DNA of 64,000 nucleotides from Methylococcus capsulatus str. Texas = ATCC 19069 (GCF_000424685.1 NZ_AUKJ01000018.1:237814-301813), one strand, 5' to 3'. Positions 19,035-29,206 are shown, numbered from the stretch's first letter. A program made the numbers and translations. The notes: a model not told the origin generated them from the sequence alone.

Positions 19035-19799
19035 TCAGGATCCATCGGCGGATGCCGGCTGTTCCGAGGTCCAGTACTTCAGCCACTGGGTCCGAGGCAG
19101 CCACATCTGCGCCAGCGAGGTGAGAATCATCACCGTCGAGGCCAGACTGTAGCCGATGCCGCCGATCATGGTCAGCCAGGCGAAGATGGAGAAGAATTTG
19201 GTCAGCCACCACGACAGGACGTCGACGATGAGGAAGGCGAAGGGCGTGGCGATGAGGATCAGCTTCCATTTCCGCGGGAATTCGGCCAGGCCGAAAATCC
19301 AGCCCACGAACATGAAGATGAAGGCGATGCCAAACAAATGGATGTGCGAGACGCGGGTCAGTGAAGTGATGGAGGCTCCATGGTCGATCTCGGCGACCTT
19401 CTGCACGTTTTCCGGCTTGGTGAAGTCCGGCAGGCCAGAATCCGCGTTGTGGCAGCTTACGCAGTATTGGTCCAGGCGCGGCTTGATCTTGGACGCCCAT
19501 TCGGTCATCGGCGCGCCGTCTTCCGCCCATTCGATCAGCTCGAACCTTACCTCGTCCGGTGCCATGGGCTTCATCTGGCCTTTGAGCATGGTTTCCAGCT
19601 TGGAACCCGTGCGGTTGCCGTAGTAGCTATAAATGATGTCGTTGATGGAAAGACCCGGTTTGCCGTCCGCCTTGCCGTGGGTCAGCATGATCTGCTCCCC
19701 TGCCATCAGCAGACCGATGCCGATGACCAGCAGAAAGCCGGTGAAAAGAACCTTATAAGCCTCGGGCAGCCGTTCGAGTGTGGTGTGTTGATGGATCAT
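19035..19799 (-). CDS. Membrane protein with a haem c motif
   Basis: A 254-residue protein: one N-terminal span (about residues 15-35), a roughly 100-residue soluble region containing C-V-S-C-H (haem c attachment) near residue 115, then three further spans with K-W-K-L-I-L-I-A-T-P and W-W-L-T-K-F-F. The CxxCH motif predicts one covalently bound haem in the periplasm. The ATG at 19799 has a GGA site and is preferred to an upstream ATG at 19838. No precise family is recognised. It stands alone between two unrelated units; a quinone- or cytochrome-linked redox role is an inference. Confidence 0.75.
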   Translation of the reverse strand: MIHQHTTLERLPEAYKVLFTGFLLVIGIGLLMAGEQIMLTHGKADGKPGLSINDIIYSYYGNRTGSKLETMLKGQMKPMAPDEVRFELIEWAEDGAPMTEWASKIKPRLDQYCVSCHNADSGLPDFTKPENVQKVAEIDHGASITSLTRVSHIHLFGIAFIFMFVGWIFGLAEFPRKWKLILIATPFAFLIVDVLSWWLTKFFSIFAWLTMIGGIGYSLASTVMILTSLAQMWLPRTQWLKYWTSEQPASADGS

Positions 19800-20030
19800 C
19801 AGGTGTGTCCTTTTTTGAAGACAGAAAACTGTGCCCATTAGATATGCGGACCCTGTGCCGGCGCAACCGGCCAGCGCCAGCGGGGCGTGAAATGCAGCGT
19901 TGCTTTTTCACGGCCGCTGCGGCCTTTTGGGCGGAGACTGGCGGCGTCTGCCGATAAGCTGTTATGTTGTCACCGGCCCGGCGCCGTTTGTGGCGATGCC
20001 GGAGGGCTGACTGGATCAGGAGAAGGCACG

Positions 20031-20291
20031 ATGAACCTGAAAGAAGAGATGGAAAAGTTCCGCGATGGACTGCTGCAGCAGCGCGACGAGATCGTCGTGC
20101 AATTGGATCTGGCGCGCATGAACATCCGCGACGAGTGGGAAAAGGCCGAAGAACAGCTCGAGGAGCTGAAGGCCCGGGTGGCCCGTGCGGCGGACGAGGC
20201 CAAGGATGCTTCGGAAGACGTCTGGGCCGGCGTCCAGGTACTGGGCGAGGAGATCAGGAACGCGTACGAACGGATCAAGAACAAGCTTTGA
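20031..20291 (+). CDS. Small coiled-coil protein, 86 residues
   Basis: The gene has an AGGAGAAGG ribosome binding site and encodes a highly charged, almost wholly helical protein with heptad spacing (L-D-L-A-R-M-N-I-R-D-E-W-E-K-A-E-E-Q-L). No cysteine, signal peptide or known domain is seen. The composition resembles small cytoplasmic coiled-coil proteins of unknown function. It converges on ybdD and shares with it the hairpin at 20300-20338. Confidence 0.75.
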   Translation: MNLKEEMEKFRDGLLQQRDEIVVQLDLARMNIRDEWEKAEEQLEELKARVARAADEAKDASEDVWAGVQVLGEEIRNAYERIKNKL

Positions 20292-20297
20292 CCCGGT

Positions 20298-20492
20298 TCA
20301 GCAGCAACGCCGGACGCCGCTCCAGCGGCGTTGCTGCTCGGCTCGGAAGAAGGCCTTGCGGCTCAGCGGCTGGCCTTCGCCGTCATGGTGGCGGCGCCAG
20401 TGTTCGAGATAACGCTCGTAGGCATCGTCCCCGGTAGCCGTCCGGAGGGTGCGCCAGAAGGCACTGAGCTTGTCGGCCAGCTTCACCGTCAT
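20298..20492 (-). CDS. ybdD: YbdD/YjiX family (DUF466) small protein
   Basis: A 64-residue protein matching YbdD/YjiX over its whole length: D-D-A-Y-E-R-Y-L-E-H, R-R-H-H-D-G, P-L-S-R-K-A-F-F-R and the terminal R-R-C-C that mirrors the R-C-C end of the E. coli proteins. In E. coli it is encoded after the pyruvate/peptide transporters CstA and BtsT and is linked to their activity. Here no CstA-type gene is adjacent: the start overlaps the stop of a FAD-linked dehydrogenase by four bases (ATGA at 20489-20492), implying coupled translation. Confidence 0.85.
   Translation of the reverse strand: MTVKLADKLSAFWRTLRTATGDDAYERYLEHWRRHHDGEGQPLSRKAFFRAEQQRRWSGVRRCC
20300..20338. terminator. Hairpin between convergent genes, inside the ybdD 3' end
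   Basis: A perfect 13-bp inverted repeat (20300-20312 with 20326-20338, loop of 13) starts nine bases after the stop of the plus-strand coiled-coil gene and covers the last codons of ybdD on the other strand. No T-tract follows on either side, so it may be a weak or bidirectional terminator or an mRNA 3'-end stabiliser. Confidence 0.5.
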
Positions 20493-21898
20493 GCCGGTGG
20501 CGACGGGTCTTCCGCCGGAATGGACTTGCCGGGATTGAGGATGCCGTTCGGATCGAACTGGCGTTTGATGGCATGCATCAATGCCAGCGAGGTCCGGTCC
20601 AGTTCCTCGCCGACATAGTCTCGCTTCTCGATTCCGACCCCGTGCTCGCCCGACAGGGTGCCGCGCAGTTTCAGCACCAGCGTGAACATCTCGTGCAGAC
20701 AGGCGTGGGCGCGTTCGTTCTCGTCCGCCCGGTCCGGGTCGAACAGCAGATTGACGTGGATGTTGCCGTTGCCGGCATGACCGAAGTTGACGATGGGAAT
20801 GGCGTGCCTCCTCGAAAGCTCGTCGAGGCCGGCGATCAGGGCCGGCAGTTCGGTCACCGGCACCACCACGTCCTCGTTGAGCTTCTTCGGCGCGACCTTG
20901 CGCAGCGAGGGCGACAGCGCCTTGCGGATGCTCCACAGGGCTTCGACCTCGCTGGCGGTGCGGGCCGCGCGGAACTCGACCAGGCCCTCCAGGGTGGCCG
21001 CTGCACGCAGCGATTCGACGGCGGCGTCCAGGCTCTCGGGCGAACCGTCCACTTCGATCATCAACAGGGCGGCGGCGTCTTCCGGCAGGTCGACGGCAGC
21101 GTAGCGGCGCACCAGGGCGATGGCGTTGCCGTCGATGAATTCCAGTGCGCAGGGAATCACCGGCTGGGCCATGATCCGGGCGATGGCGCGGGCGGCGGAA
21201 GCGACGTCCACGTAGATCGCCCGCAGGGTACGTTTGGCGGAAGGCAGGGGAGTGAGTTTGAGGGTCGCTTCGGTGATGATGGCCAGGGTTCCTTCGGAAC
21301 CGATGATGAGGCGGGTCAGGTCGTAGCCCACCACGCCCTTGGTGGTGTAGACGCCGCAGCGCAGCTCCTCGCCGGCCCCTGTCACGGCCCGCAGTCCCAG
21401 GGTGTTCTCCCGCGGCGTGCCGTATTTCACCGCGCGGGGGCCGGCCGAGTTGTAGGCGAGATTGCCGCCGATGCTGCAAAACTCGGCGGAAGTCGGATCG
21501 GGCGGCCAGAAGAAGCCGTCCGGCCTCACTGCATCCTGCAGTGCCTGGTTGGTGACACCGGGCTCGACCACGGCGAAGCGGTTGTCGGGCGAGATCTCGA
21601 TGATCCGGCTCATCCGTTCCAGCGAAGCGACCACGCCGCCTGCGACGGGCACGGTGGCCCCGGTGGTGCCGGTGCCGCGGCCACGGGCAGTGAGGGGGAT
21701 GCGGTGGCGGTTGCATAATCTGACCAGGGCCACGACATCCTCGTGCGATCGGGGAAACACCACCGCATCGGGCAGCGCCTGTCGTTTGCTGTTGTCATAG
21801 CCGTAGGCCCAGCACTCGGCCGGATCGGTATGCCGGCTGCCAGGTGGGAACAGCTTTTCCAGTTCGCGCAAGAATTCTTCGGAGACGGCCATCGGCAT
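20489..21898 (-). CDS. FAD-linked 2-hydroxyacid dehydrogenase (GlcD/D-lactate dehydrogenase family)
   Basis: A 469-residue flavoprotein. The FAD-binding type 4 (PP-loop) domain carries A-R-G-R-G-T-G-T-T-G-A and V-V-E-P-G-V-T-N near residues 70-115. The C-terminal FAD-oxidase domain has N-F-G-H-A-G-N-G-N-I-H-V and ends with F-D-P-N-G-I-L-N-P-G-K. The nearest named relatives are glycolate oxidase subunit GlcD and D-lactate dehydrogenases. Electrons probably go to quinone or a cytochrome. Substrate choice between glycolate and D-lactate cannot be settled here. Overlap with ybdD suggests a link to small organic acid metabolism. Confidence 0.92.
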   Translation of the reverse strand: MPMAVSEEFLRELEKLFPPGSRHTDPAECWAYGYDNSKRQALPDAVVFPRSHEDVVALVRLCNRHRIPLTARGRGTGTTGATVPVAGGVVASLERMSRIIEISPDNRFAVVEPGVTNQALQDAVRPDGFFWPPDPTSAEFCSIGGNLAYNSAGPRAVKYGTPRENTLGLRAVTGAGEELRCGVYTTKGVVGYDLTRLIIGSEGTLAIITEATLKLTPLPSAKRTLRAIYVDVASAARAIARIMAQPVIPCALEFIDGNAIALVRRYAAVDLPEDAAALLMIEVDGSPESLDAAVESLRAAATLEGLVEFRAARTASEVEALWSIRKALSPSLRKVAPKKLNEDVVVPVTELPALIAGLDELSRRHAIPIVNFGHAGNGNIHVNLLFDPDRADENERAHACLHEMFTLVLKLRGTLSGEHGVGIEKRDYVGEELDRTSLALMHAIKRQFDPNGILNPGKSIPAEDPSPPA

Positions 21899-21908
21899 TC
21901 TCCCCCCA

Positions 21909-22863
<955 letters not shown>

Positions 22864-22864
<1 letters not shown>

Positions 22865-24741
22865 TACAGCGAGGGCGCACGCCCGATGAGGCGCGGCGAG
22901 TTGCCCTCGAACCGTGCGCAGCTCAACTGGCGGTGGATGCGGTTGCCCTCGCCTACGGTGAGTATACCGGTTGCGCCTTCGAAGCGTCCGCCGGAATGCA
23001 GCTCGTCGAGACGGCCGGCGAGCCGGTAGGCGTCGATTCCCATGGCGATCAGCCGGCGGTAGTCCTGCGGGGTCTGCGCGACCTTGGCTTCCAGTGTACG
23101 CTCGGATAAGGCGTCGCCGGCGGTTTCATCCAGCAGCCAGGGAATGTCGCAGAACACCACGCCGTTCAGCTCCCGGCCCAGTCCGGGGTCGGGTTCTCCC
23201 GAATACAGCGAGGACATCGCGTACACCGGCAGGTCCACGCCCAGCGATTCGAGGTAGGGCTTGATGATGCGCCCGTCGTGCTCATCAGCCGCCAGGAAAA
23301 TGAAGTCCGCCACGTTTTCGTAAGGGACCGGCGTGGTCTGGCCGCCTTGTCCCACCAGCAGAGCGACGTCTTCCAGAAGCGTCGAATAATCGTTGCCGCC
23401 GGCCGTATAGGTCTTCGCCGCTGCGATGCGTCCGCCGGTTTGGCGCCAGTAATCGCTGAAGTGGTTCGCCACCCGCTGGCCGTAAGCCGACGACGGCGCG
23501 ATCATGAGCGCCGTGTGGCGGTTGTCCAGGCGGGCGCTCGCCGCCACCTGTTCGACTTCCTGCTCGGGCGTGAGGCCGAACTGGAACAAGCGGTCGGCGC
23601 TGACCCCCGGATTCTCGTTCAGCGCCAGTACCGGCGTCGCCATGTCGCCGCTGTTGGCGAGGGCGGCGACGTCTTCTTTCAGCAATGGGCCGATGACCTG
23701 GGTTGCACCTTCGGCCAGCGCTTTCCGGTACAGGGCCGGCACGTCCCCGGCCTGGGTGTCGTAGAAGCGCAAGGCGGGTTTGTTCTGGGCAGTGTCAGCG
23801 TCGTGGGCGGCATCGATGCCGGTCCGGATCGCTTGGGCGGGTGCGGCGTAGGTGCCGGAGAGCGGCAGCAGCACGGCGACGACCGGGGCGGATCGGCTGC
23901 CGCCGGGTTCGGCCAGCGGAGTGATCTGGACGGTGGCGCTGGTTTCCGCGGCCGGCATGGCAGTGGTCGGTGGTTCGGCCGCCGCCCGATCGCTGCGCCG
24001 CATCAAAGAGTCGGCGAATGCACCCCGGGCCGGATGGGTCGGATAGCGTGCGTTCCACTCTGCGATGGCCTGGGCGCGCTGATCCGGCGTGGTCTGGCGG
24101 ACCGCCCTGGCCAGCGCCACCCAGCCTTCGAACACCCCGGTCGCGGCCTCGGACTGTTGTTCCAGCACCGGATCGGGAACTCGGCTGAGGGCGTCGAAGA
24201 TCGCTTCGTTGTTTTTCTGCACCGCCTCCGGCGAGCTCAGCAGGGGGCCGGCGGCGATGCGCTCCCGGGCGCTTTCCACCATGTTTCCCAGCTGGTTGTA
24301 GGCCGACGCGCGCAGCGTGTGATAATGCCCTTTCTGGGCCAGGGTCATCTGTGAGTAATCCAGACTGTCCAGCTTGGCCATGGCTTCCCGGGCACGCCCG
24401 GCATTGAGGTCGATGCGGGCGTTGAGTAACCCATAGAGAATGTGGTCGTCCACATCCAGCCGCCGCGGGTCGACCGATCCCAGCACCCGCCGCGAGGTCG
24501 CCGAATCGCCCGCGCGCAGGTAGGCATCGGCAGCGCGCAGACGGAAGTAGTCCGGCACGTTCGAAATCCCGCCCGCCTTCTCATAGAGCTGGCCGGCGCC
24601 GGAGAAATCCCCTGCCCGCAGCCGGGTTTGCGCTTCCGCCGACAGTCTGGCGGCCGGATCATTCGCCGCGGGTTTCAGGCTGGTGCAGCCGGCCAGGGCG
24701 GCAGTGATCGCCAGGGCGGCGACTCGAGTGACTATGCGCAT
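22864..24741 (-). CDS. lpoA: Penicillin-binding protein activator LpoA (LppC family)
   Basis: A 625-residue outer membrane lipoprotein with lipobox L-A-G-C (Cys near residue 19). An N-terminal TPR-like helical half is followed by a C-terminal periplasmic-binding-protein-like half (V-A-V-L-L-P-L-S-G-T-Y, Q-V-I-G-P-L-L-K-E-D-V). In E. coli LpoA activates the peptidoglycan synthase PBP1A. The gene order with yraN, diaA and divergent rsmI is the conserved one. Confidence 0.93.
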
Positions 24742-24768
24742 GTCGAACCCTTTGATTCCATTTAGAAA

Positions 24769-25644
24769 ATGCAGGCGTCTGAGCGGATGAACGGAGTACT
24801 ATACCTAGTTGCCACGCCGATCGGCAATCTGGGCGACATCAGCTTTCGGGCCGTGGAAATCCTCAAGACGGTCGATCTGATCGCCGCGGAGGACACCCGG
24901 CACAGCCGGCCTTTGCTGGACCGCTATGGCATCGAGCGGCCGTTGTTCGCCCTGCACGAGCACAACGAGCAGCAGGCATCCGATCGCTTGATGGATAGGC
25001 TCAAAAACGGCCAGCGCGTCGCCTTGATCAGCGACGCCGGCACGCCGCTGATCAACGATCCGGGATTTCCGCTGGTGAGCCGGGCCCGTGCCGCCGGGAT
25101 CATCGTAACACCGGTGCCCGGCGCTTGCGCCCTCGTCGCTGCCCTGTCCGCCTCGGGGTTGTCCACGGCGCGATTCGCATTCGAGGGGTTTGCGCCACGC
25201 ACCGGCGCGGCCAGGCGGCGCCGGTTCGAATCGTTGGTGGCCGATGAGCGCACCCTGGTGTTCTATGAAGCCAGTCACCGTATCCGCGACTGCATCGCCG
25301 ATGTCGCGACGGTTTTTCCCGGGGACCGCCGGGTCGTGGTGGCACGCGAGCTGACCAAGCTGCACGAGAGTTTCCTGGGAGCCCCTGCCGCGGACATGCC
25401 GGCGCTCATGGACCAGGCGCCGGAAAACAGCAAGGGCGAATTCGTGGTGGTGATCGAGGGTGCCAAGCCCGAACCGACCCAAACCGGGCCGTCGGCGGAG
25501 GCTGTGCGGGTGTTGAAGCTGTTGCTGGAAGAGTGTTCGGTCAAGAGCGCCACCGGGCTGGCTGCCCGAATCACCGGGGCGCGCCGGGAGGACCTGTACC
25601 GGGTGGCTTTGGAACTCCAGCGGGCCGGGAGAGATGGGAGTTGA
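24769..25644 (+). CDS. rsmI: 16S rRNA (cytidine-1402 2'-O) methyltransferase RsmI
   Basis: A 291-residue tetrapyrrole-methylase-fold enzyme. Core motifs are L-V-A-T-P-I-G-N-L-G-D-I, A-A-E-D-T-R-H-S, L-I-S-D-A-G-T-P-L-I-N-D-P-G and F-Y-E-A-S-H-R-I. It methylates the ribose of C1402 in the ribosomal decoding centre. The first ATG (24769) and one at 24787 are both plausible; neither has a strong ribosome binding site. Only 27 bp separate it from divergent lpoA. Confidence 0.95.
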   Translation: MQASERMNGVLYLVATPIGNLGDISFRAVEILKTVDLIAAEDTRHSRPLLDRYGIERPLFALHEHNEQQASDRLMDRLKNGQRVALISDAGTPLINDPGFPLVSRARAAGIIVTPVPGACALVAALSASGLSTARFAFEGFAPRTGAARRRRFESLVADERTLVFYEASHRIRDCIADVATVFPGDRRVVVARELTKLHESFLGAPAADMPALMDQAPENSKGEFVVVIEGAKPEPTQTGPSAEAVRVLKLLLEECSVKSATGLAARITGARREDLYRVALELQRAGRDGS

Positions 25645-25667
25645 AATCATCGCGGAGAGAGAAGACT

Positions 25668-26612
25668 ATGCTCAAGCGTATTCTGGCCTCGGGGCTTGCC
25701 CTCGCCGGTATCAATGCCATCGCACGGCGGGCCCACCGCAAAGGTGTGACTGTGCTGATGTATCACGGCGTCATGGAGGACGACATCGTGCTGGCAGAAG
25801 GCGACTGGCTGCAGGTCCGGGCCTCCGAATTCAGAAGCCAAATGCAGCACCTGTGCCGCCATTACCGCGTCGTTCCTCTGGAGCGTGCCTGGGAGGAGGA
25901 CGATGGCGGACGGTCCAGGGTTGCTCTGACCTTCGACGACGGTTACGCCAACAATTTCCGCGTCGCTTTCCCCGTCTTGCGGGAATTCGGATTCGCGGCT
26001 ACCGTCTTTCTCGTCACCGGGGCGATCGGCAGCCGTCGCCTGTTCTGGTTCGACCGTCTGCAGCTTGCATTGGGTGGACGGGTGGCGCCCGCCGCACTCA
26101 GGCGCATCAAGGAAGACTTCAAGGCCAATGTACATCCCGACGCCATTGATGATGCGGTGGACGCTCTGCTGCGAGAGTCTCCCTCGGCGGGCGCGCTTCC
26201 GGAAGACGCGGTCGAGGCCTATCGGCCTTTGAGCGAGGAGGAAATCCGCGAGATGGCGGCGAGCGGTCTGGTCCGCTTCGGCTCCCATACCCATCGCCAC
26301 GAGATTCTCCCCCGCCTGAGCCAGGCCGAGGCGGAGCGGACTCTGCAGCAATCGCTGGAAATACTCCAAACCTTGCCGGGTTATGGCGGCTACTTCTGCT
26401 TTCCCAACGGCGGATGGAGGCCGGAGCACCTCCCGCTCTGCCGGAGGTTGGGTTTCGAAGGCGCCGTCCTCACCCGTCCCGGCGTATGGAAGGAGCCGGG
26501 TGACCGGTTCACCATTCCACGGTTCGGCATCGGGCGGGGGGCGGATGGGGCCACTTTCGCTGCGACCGTTTCCGGCATCCTACCCCGGTTTCAACGGATG
26601 CTGCGTCGTTGA
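25668..26612 (+). CDS. Polysaccharide deacetylase family protein
   Basis: A 314-residue carbohydrate esterase family 4 protein (NodB homology). Motif 1 is T-F-D-D-G-Y (metal-binding Asp), motif 2 is S-H-T-H-R-H-E, and M-Y-H-G-V sits near the N-terminus as in the PgaB/IcaB and XrtA-type groups. The hydrophobic N-terminus could be a signal anchor. The ATG at 25668 has a purine-rich GAGAGAGAAG site. The substrate (peptidoglycan, exopolysaccharide or lipid-linked glycan) is not evident. Confidence 0.9.
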   Translation: MLKRILASGLALAGINAIARRAHRKGVTVLMYHGVMEDDIVLAEGDWLQVRASEFRSQMQHLCRHYRVVPLERAWEEDDGGRSRVALTFDDGYANNFRVAFPVLREFGFAATVFLVTGAIGSRRLFWFDRLQLALGGRVAPAALRRIKEDFKANVHPDAIDDAVDALLRESPSAGALPEDAVEAYRPLSEEEIREMAASGLVRFGSHTHRHEILPRLSQAEAERTLQQSLEILQTLPGYGGYFCFPNGGWRPEHLPLCRRLGFEGAVLTRPGVWKEPGDRFTIPRFGIGRGADGATFAATVSGILPRFQRMLRR

Positions 26613-26622
26613 ACCGGCCGGA

Positions 26623-27000
26623 TCACCGGCCCGGACACTTGTAGGCGATCCCCGAGTAGGTCACGTTCGTCTCGGCCACATGGCCGCTGCCGGAACCATT
26701 GGAAATACGCATGCTGCCGGTTTCCCCCGCCCGGCTGGTCAGGAGCAGCACCGTATTCGCTCCCAGCCTGGCCGCTTCGTTTTTCATCCCGTTGCGCGCG
26801 CCGGTCTCCAGGTTCGCATTGCTGGTGAAGTCGCCGGTGAAGAAGTTGCCCTGATTTCCCGTGACCTCGCCCAGATATTCGCAACCGGCCGGTTCGCTGG
26901 TGACGATTCTGACGGCGCGGGCTTCGGGAAGCAGGGGATTGGCGGAACAGCCCGCCAGTACCGCGGAGCAGATCAAGACGAGACGAGCGCATTTGTGCAT
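26623..27000 (-). CDS. DUF4156 lipoprotein
   Basis: A 125-residue protein with signal peptide and lipobox L-A-G-C-S, followed by the DUF4156 pattern A-V-R-I-V-T, P-A-G-C-E-Y-L-G-E-V-T-G-N-Q-G, A-R-N-G-M-K-N-E-A-A-R-L-G-A-N and a final C-P. Family function is unknown. The start at 27000 is chosen because the signal peptide begins there. It converges with the deacetylase gene, 10 bp apart. Confidence 0.85.
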   Translation of the reverse strand: MHKCARLVLICSAVLAGCSANPLLPEARAVRIVTSEPAGCEYLGEVTGNQGNFFTGDFTSNANLETGARNGMKNEAARLGANTVLLLTSRAGETGSMRISNGSGSGHVAETNVTYSGIAYKCPGR

Positions 27001-27091
27001 GCAAGGTCCTCCAACGGCTAGGCACGGTGTCGATTGCTTGTGAAGATGGTCGGCAGAGTGCTGCGAGCGGCCCTGCATCCTTGGGTCTCGA

Positions 27092-27121
27092 TTGGAAAAC
27101 CCTGTTTATAAAGGCTAAAAT
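27092..27121 (+). promoter_or_regulatory. Sigma-70-type promoter for tRNA-Arg
   Basis: TTGGAA at 27092-27097 and TAAAAT at 27116-27121 are 18 bp apart and would start transcription about 40 bp before the tRNA. Confidence 0.5.
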
Positions 27122-27166
27122 GCACACGAAGCCTTCGATGAGACGGAGGCCTCGCGCCATTTCAAC

Positions 27167-27243
27167 GCCCCGGTAGCTCAGTAGGATAGAGCGTCCCCCT
27201 CCTAAGGGGAAGGTCGTACGTTCGAATCGTATCCGGGGCGCCA
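27167..27243 (+). tRNA. tRNA-Arg (anticodon CCT)
   Basis: A complete cloverleaf: acceptor stem GCCCCGG/CCGGGGC, D arm GCTC..GAGC, anticodon stem TCCCC/GGGGA with loop CTCCTAA (anticodon CCT, reading AGG), T arm GTACG-TTCGAAT-CGTAT, discriminator G and an encoded CCA (27241-27243). It stands alone. Such tRNA 3' ends are often phage or island attachment sites, but no integrase or direct repeat is seen downstream. Confidence 0.97.
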
Positions 27244-27827
27244 CTTCCGGCCGGCCAATACCCCGTGGGGCACTGGGTCGGGACAAACGGCAACGATCCA
27301 TCCGCCACTGTGAAGGTAAGATCTCCCTGCTGCGTCGTTTTCATTCGCTCGAGATGATGGACGTCGATGAGGGCGGATACGGAGAGGTCGGCGGGGTGAA
27401 CCGTTCGATGGGACGCCTGAGGACGAACTTCCTGAGGTCGGTCAGTACCTACCATCCCGCGGTCAGTGGCAGAGCCGGCGCAATCAGGTCTGCTTCCATC
27501 GGATTCTTGAGCGTATGGGGATCTGCCTGGCAAGTCCCGGCGGCGGATTCCCGATTTCGGCAGAACCTGCCCGCTCGTCGCGGTGTTTCGCGCCGTTCAG
27601 GAGGATCTCCCGACCGCGGGCCGCTCTCCCTGAAGAAGCCTCCGCAGCAGAAACCGGCGCTCGTCTGAAAGACGGGTCGATGCTCGGCGCGCATCCCATT
27701 CCAAGGCGCGCGACGGGATTCGGGGGCGTCACGAAAATCGTCCAATCCCCGACGGCTTCCGCCCGGCACCGGCCATAGACACGGGTTCAGGGAACAGGTA
27801 TGCAGGCCGGTGCGCTGAGTCCGGGTT
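27244..27827. other. 584-bp gap after the tRNA
   Basis: Overlapping open frames on both strands lack ribosome binding sites, motifs and sensible composition. One apparent reading is simply the tRNA and its flank translated. I find no repeat of the tRNA 3' end, no integrase remnant and no terminator with a T-tract. Confidence 0.5.
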
Positions 27828-28256
27828 TCAGTGGTTGGGTTGCCGGATTCTCCAGATATAGCTCGCCGTGAGGATGTCCAGCAGATGAACGGCTTCGCAA
27901 TGAGGGGTATCGAATCTTCCTTCGACGATTTGCTTGCCCTTGCCGCGGTGAACGGTCTCCACGGGGTAGACCGCCCAGCCATGAGGGCCGCACCTGGATT
28001 CGACGGCCCATTCGAATTCCGTGCGGGTCAGGTGTTTGACGACGATGCGCGCGCGGTGCTTCTGGAGACTGATGGATACCGTACGCCCCAAGGCCCGCAG
28101 TTCGTTGGAAAAGGTCTCGAGGCTCGGGACCACGACATCGGTCAAATAGGCCTGGCATGCTCGTTGATGCTCGGCCGTTGCGGCGCCCGGGGAGGTTTGT
28201 TCGAGCGTCCGGCTTCTGAAGAAGCGGTGAAGCTTCTCGCGCCAGTCCATTATCAT
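27828..28256 (-). CDS. Hypothetical protein, 142 residues
   Basis: An open frame with a strong GGAGGT ribosome binding site just before ATG 28256 (a second in-frame ATG two codons later is also compatible). It encodes a soluble protein with an amphipathic N-terminus, a central K-H-R-A-R-I-V-V-K-H stretch and a C-terminal G-R-F-D-T-P-H-C-E-A-V-H. No known domain is recognised. It lies in a sparsely coding stretch, so it may be a lineage-specific gene. Confidence 0.6.
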   Translation of the reverse strand: MIMDWREKLHRFFRSRTLEQTSPGAATAEHQRACQAYLTDVVVPSLETFSNELRALGRTVSISLQKHRARIVVKHLTRTEFEWAVESRCGPHGWAVYPVETVHRGKGKQIVEGRFDTPHCEAVHLLDILTASYIWRIRQPNH

Positions 28257-28872
28257 CGAGACCTCCGCCGGCAACCAGTCGCCTTCCATGGATCAGCCGG
28301 CCGCTTTCAAAATGAAAATTTGTATTGCCGCAAAGAGAGAGGCGACCGGTGACAAGAAGGGGTAGCCACCAGCCGCCACTCCTGGTTTCTGGGACATGAA
28401 ACTTGGGATTTCATATGAACCGGGAACCACTCCGGTCCACGAGCAGGATTAAACGCCTTCCGGATGAGAAATGCAATGTATTCTCATTGATCGGTGCATG
28501 GGGAAGTGTCCGAGGTGCCCTCGCGGTGCTGCTCTGGCGGTTCCTGGAGGCATCTATCGCTGGCTGTGGGGGCGGGTGCTCTGCCGGCGACAGGAAGGTG
28601 CCGATGCCGGGAGTGAGGCGCTCACAAGGGGTTCGGGGTCCGTTTGGCCGTTGATGCCCTCACAGGCGGTGACAGATGCGCTCTCCTGGCATCGGGTCGC
28701 GAAAATCCGGCTGTCTTCCATGTCCATGGGAGTTCACGAGGCTGCCGCATCGGTTCGTCATGCATCCTTGTCGCGTTCGTCATGATGATATCACTCTTGC
28801 GGCAGTAGGATGGCGTCGGATCGCAGTTCATGCGGACCCTGCCATCCTGAAAATGAGCTCGAGGAGGTCGGA
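28257..28872. other. 616-bp gap without a supported gene
   Basis: Lies between two small orphans. Short open frames here have no recognisable product. An AT-richer patch near 28310-28325 could hold the promoter of the minus-strand gene ending at 27828. Nothing else is evident. Confidence 0.45.
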
Positions 28873-29043
28873 ATGGAGCGACAAAAAGATAACTTTTGGT
28901 TCTATATTGGCGGCTTGATAGTTTTGGTGATTGCTCTCGTGTTCGTCTTCAAGAACACCCACAAGGAAGCGATTCCGGAAAAGGCATATACGGAAACCTC
29001 CAAGGAAATCGAAGAGCAGATCGCCAAGGCAAAGCAGCAGTAA
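28873..29043 (+). CDS. Small single-span membrane protein, 56 residues
   Basis: ATG 28873 follows a GAGGAGG ribosome binding site. The protein has a short charged N-terminus, one strong transmembrane helix (about residues 9-27, I-G-G-L-I-V-L-V-I-A-L-V-F-V-F) and a charged, helical C-terminus rich in Glu and Lys. The arrangement resembles small bitopic proteins. No family is identified. Confidence 0.65.
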   Translation: MERQKDNFWFYIGGLIVLVIALVFVFKNTHKEAIPEKAYTETSKEIEEQIAKAKQQ

Positions 29044-29206
29044 AATCCACGATCCCGCCTTATTTGGAGGTGCAGGGAAGCACCTTCCTTTCGAAGATCA
29101 AAGCGGCGGCGGCTTGGGGTGTTCTCGACGGTTCACCCCTTCTGAGCCGGTGGCGACTCTTCAGCGATGCGCGGCACTTTCCGGGAAAGATGCGGCGCCG
29201 GCCTCG

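Noticed and set aside
18456..19364. A 302-codon plus-strand frame in and beyond the 617-bp gap
   Set aside because: No recognisable domain, no ribosome binding site, and its right third is antisense to the haem c membrane protein gene.
27167..27827. A genomic island inserted at tRNA-Arg
   Set aside because: The sparse region after the tRNA looks like an insertion site, but there is no integrase, no repeat of the tRNA 3' end and no insertion sequence in the following 10 kb.
27449..27982. A 177-codon minus-strand frame
   Set aside because: Low-quality composition, overlaps the 3' end of the better supported 142-residue ORF and lacks a ribosome binding site.
28403..28785. Two overlapping plus-strand frames of 83 and 104 codons
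   Set aside because: Neither has a recognisable motif or a good ribosome binding site; both look like chance frames in a gap.
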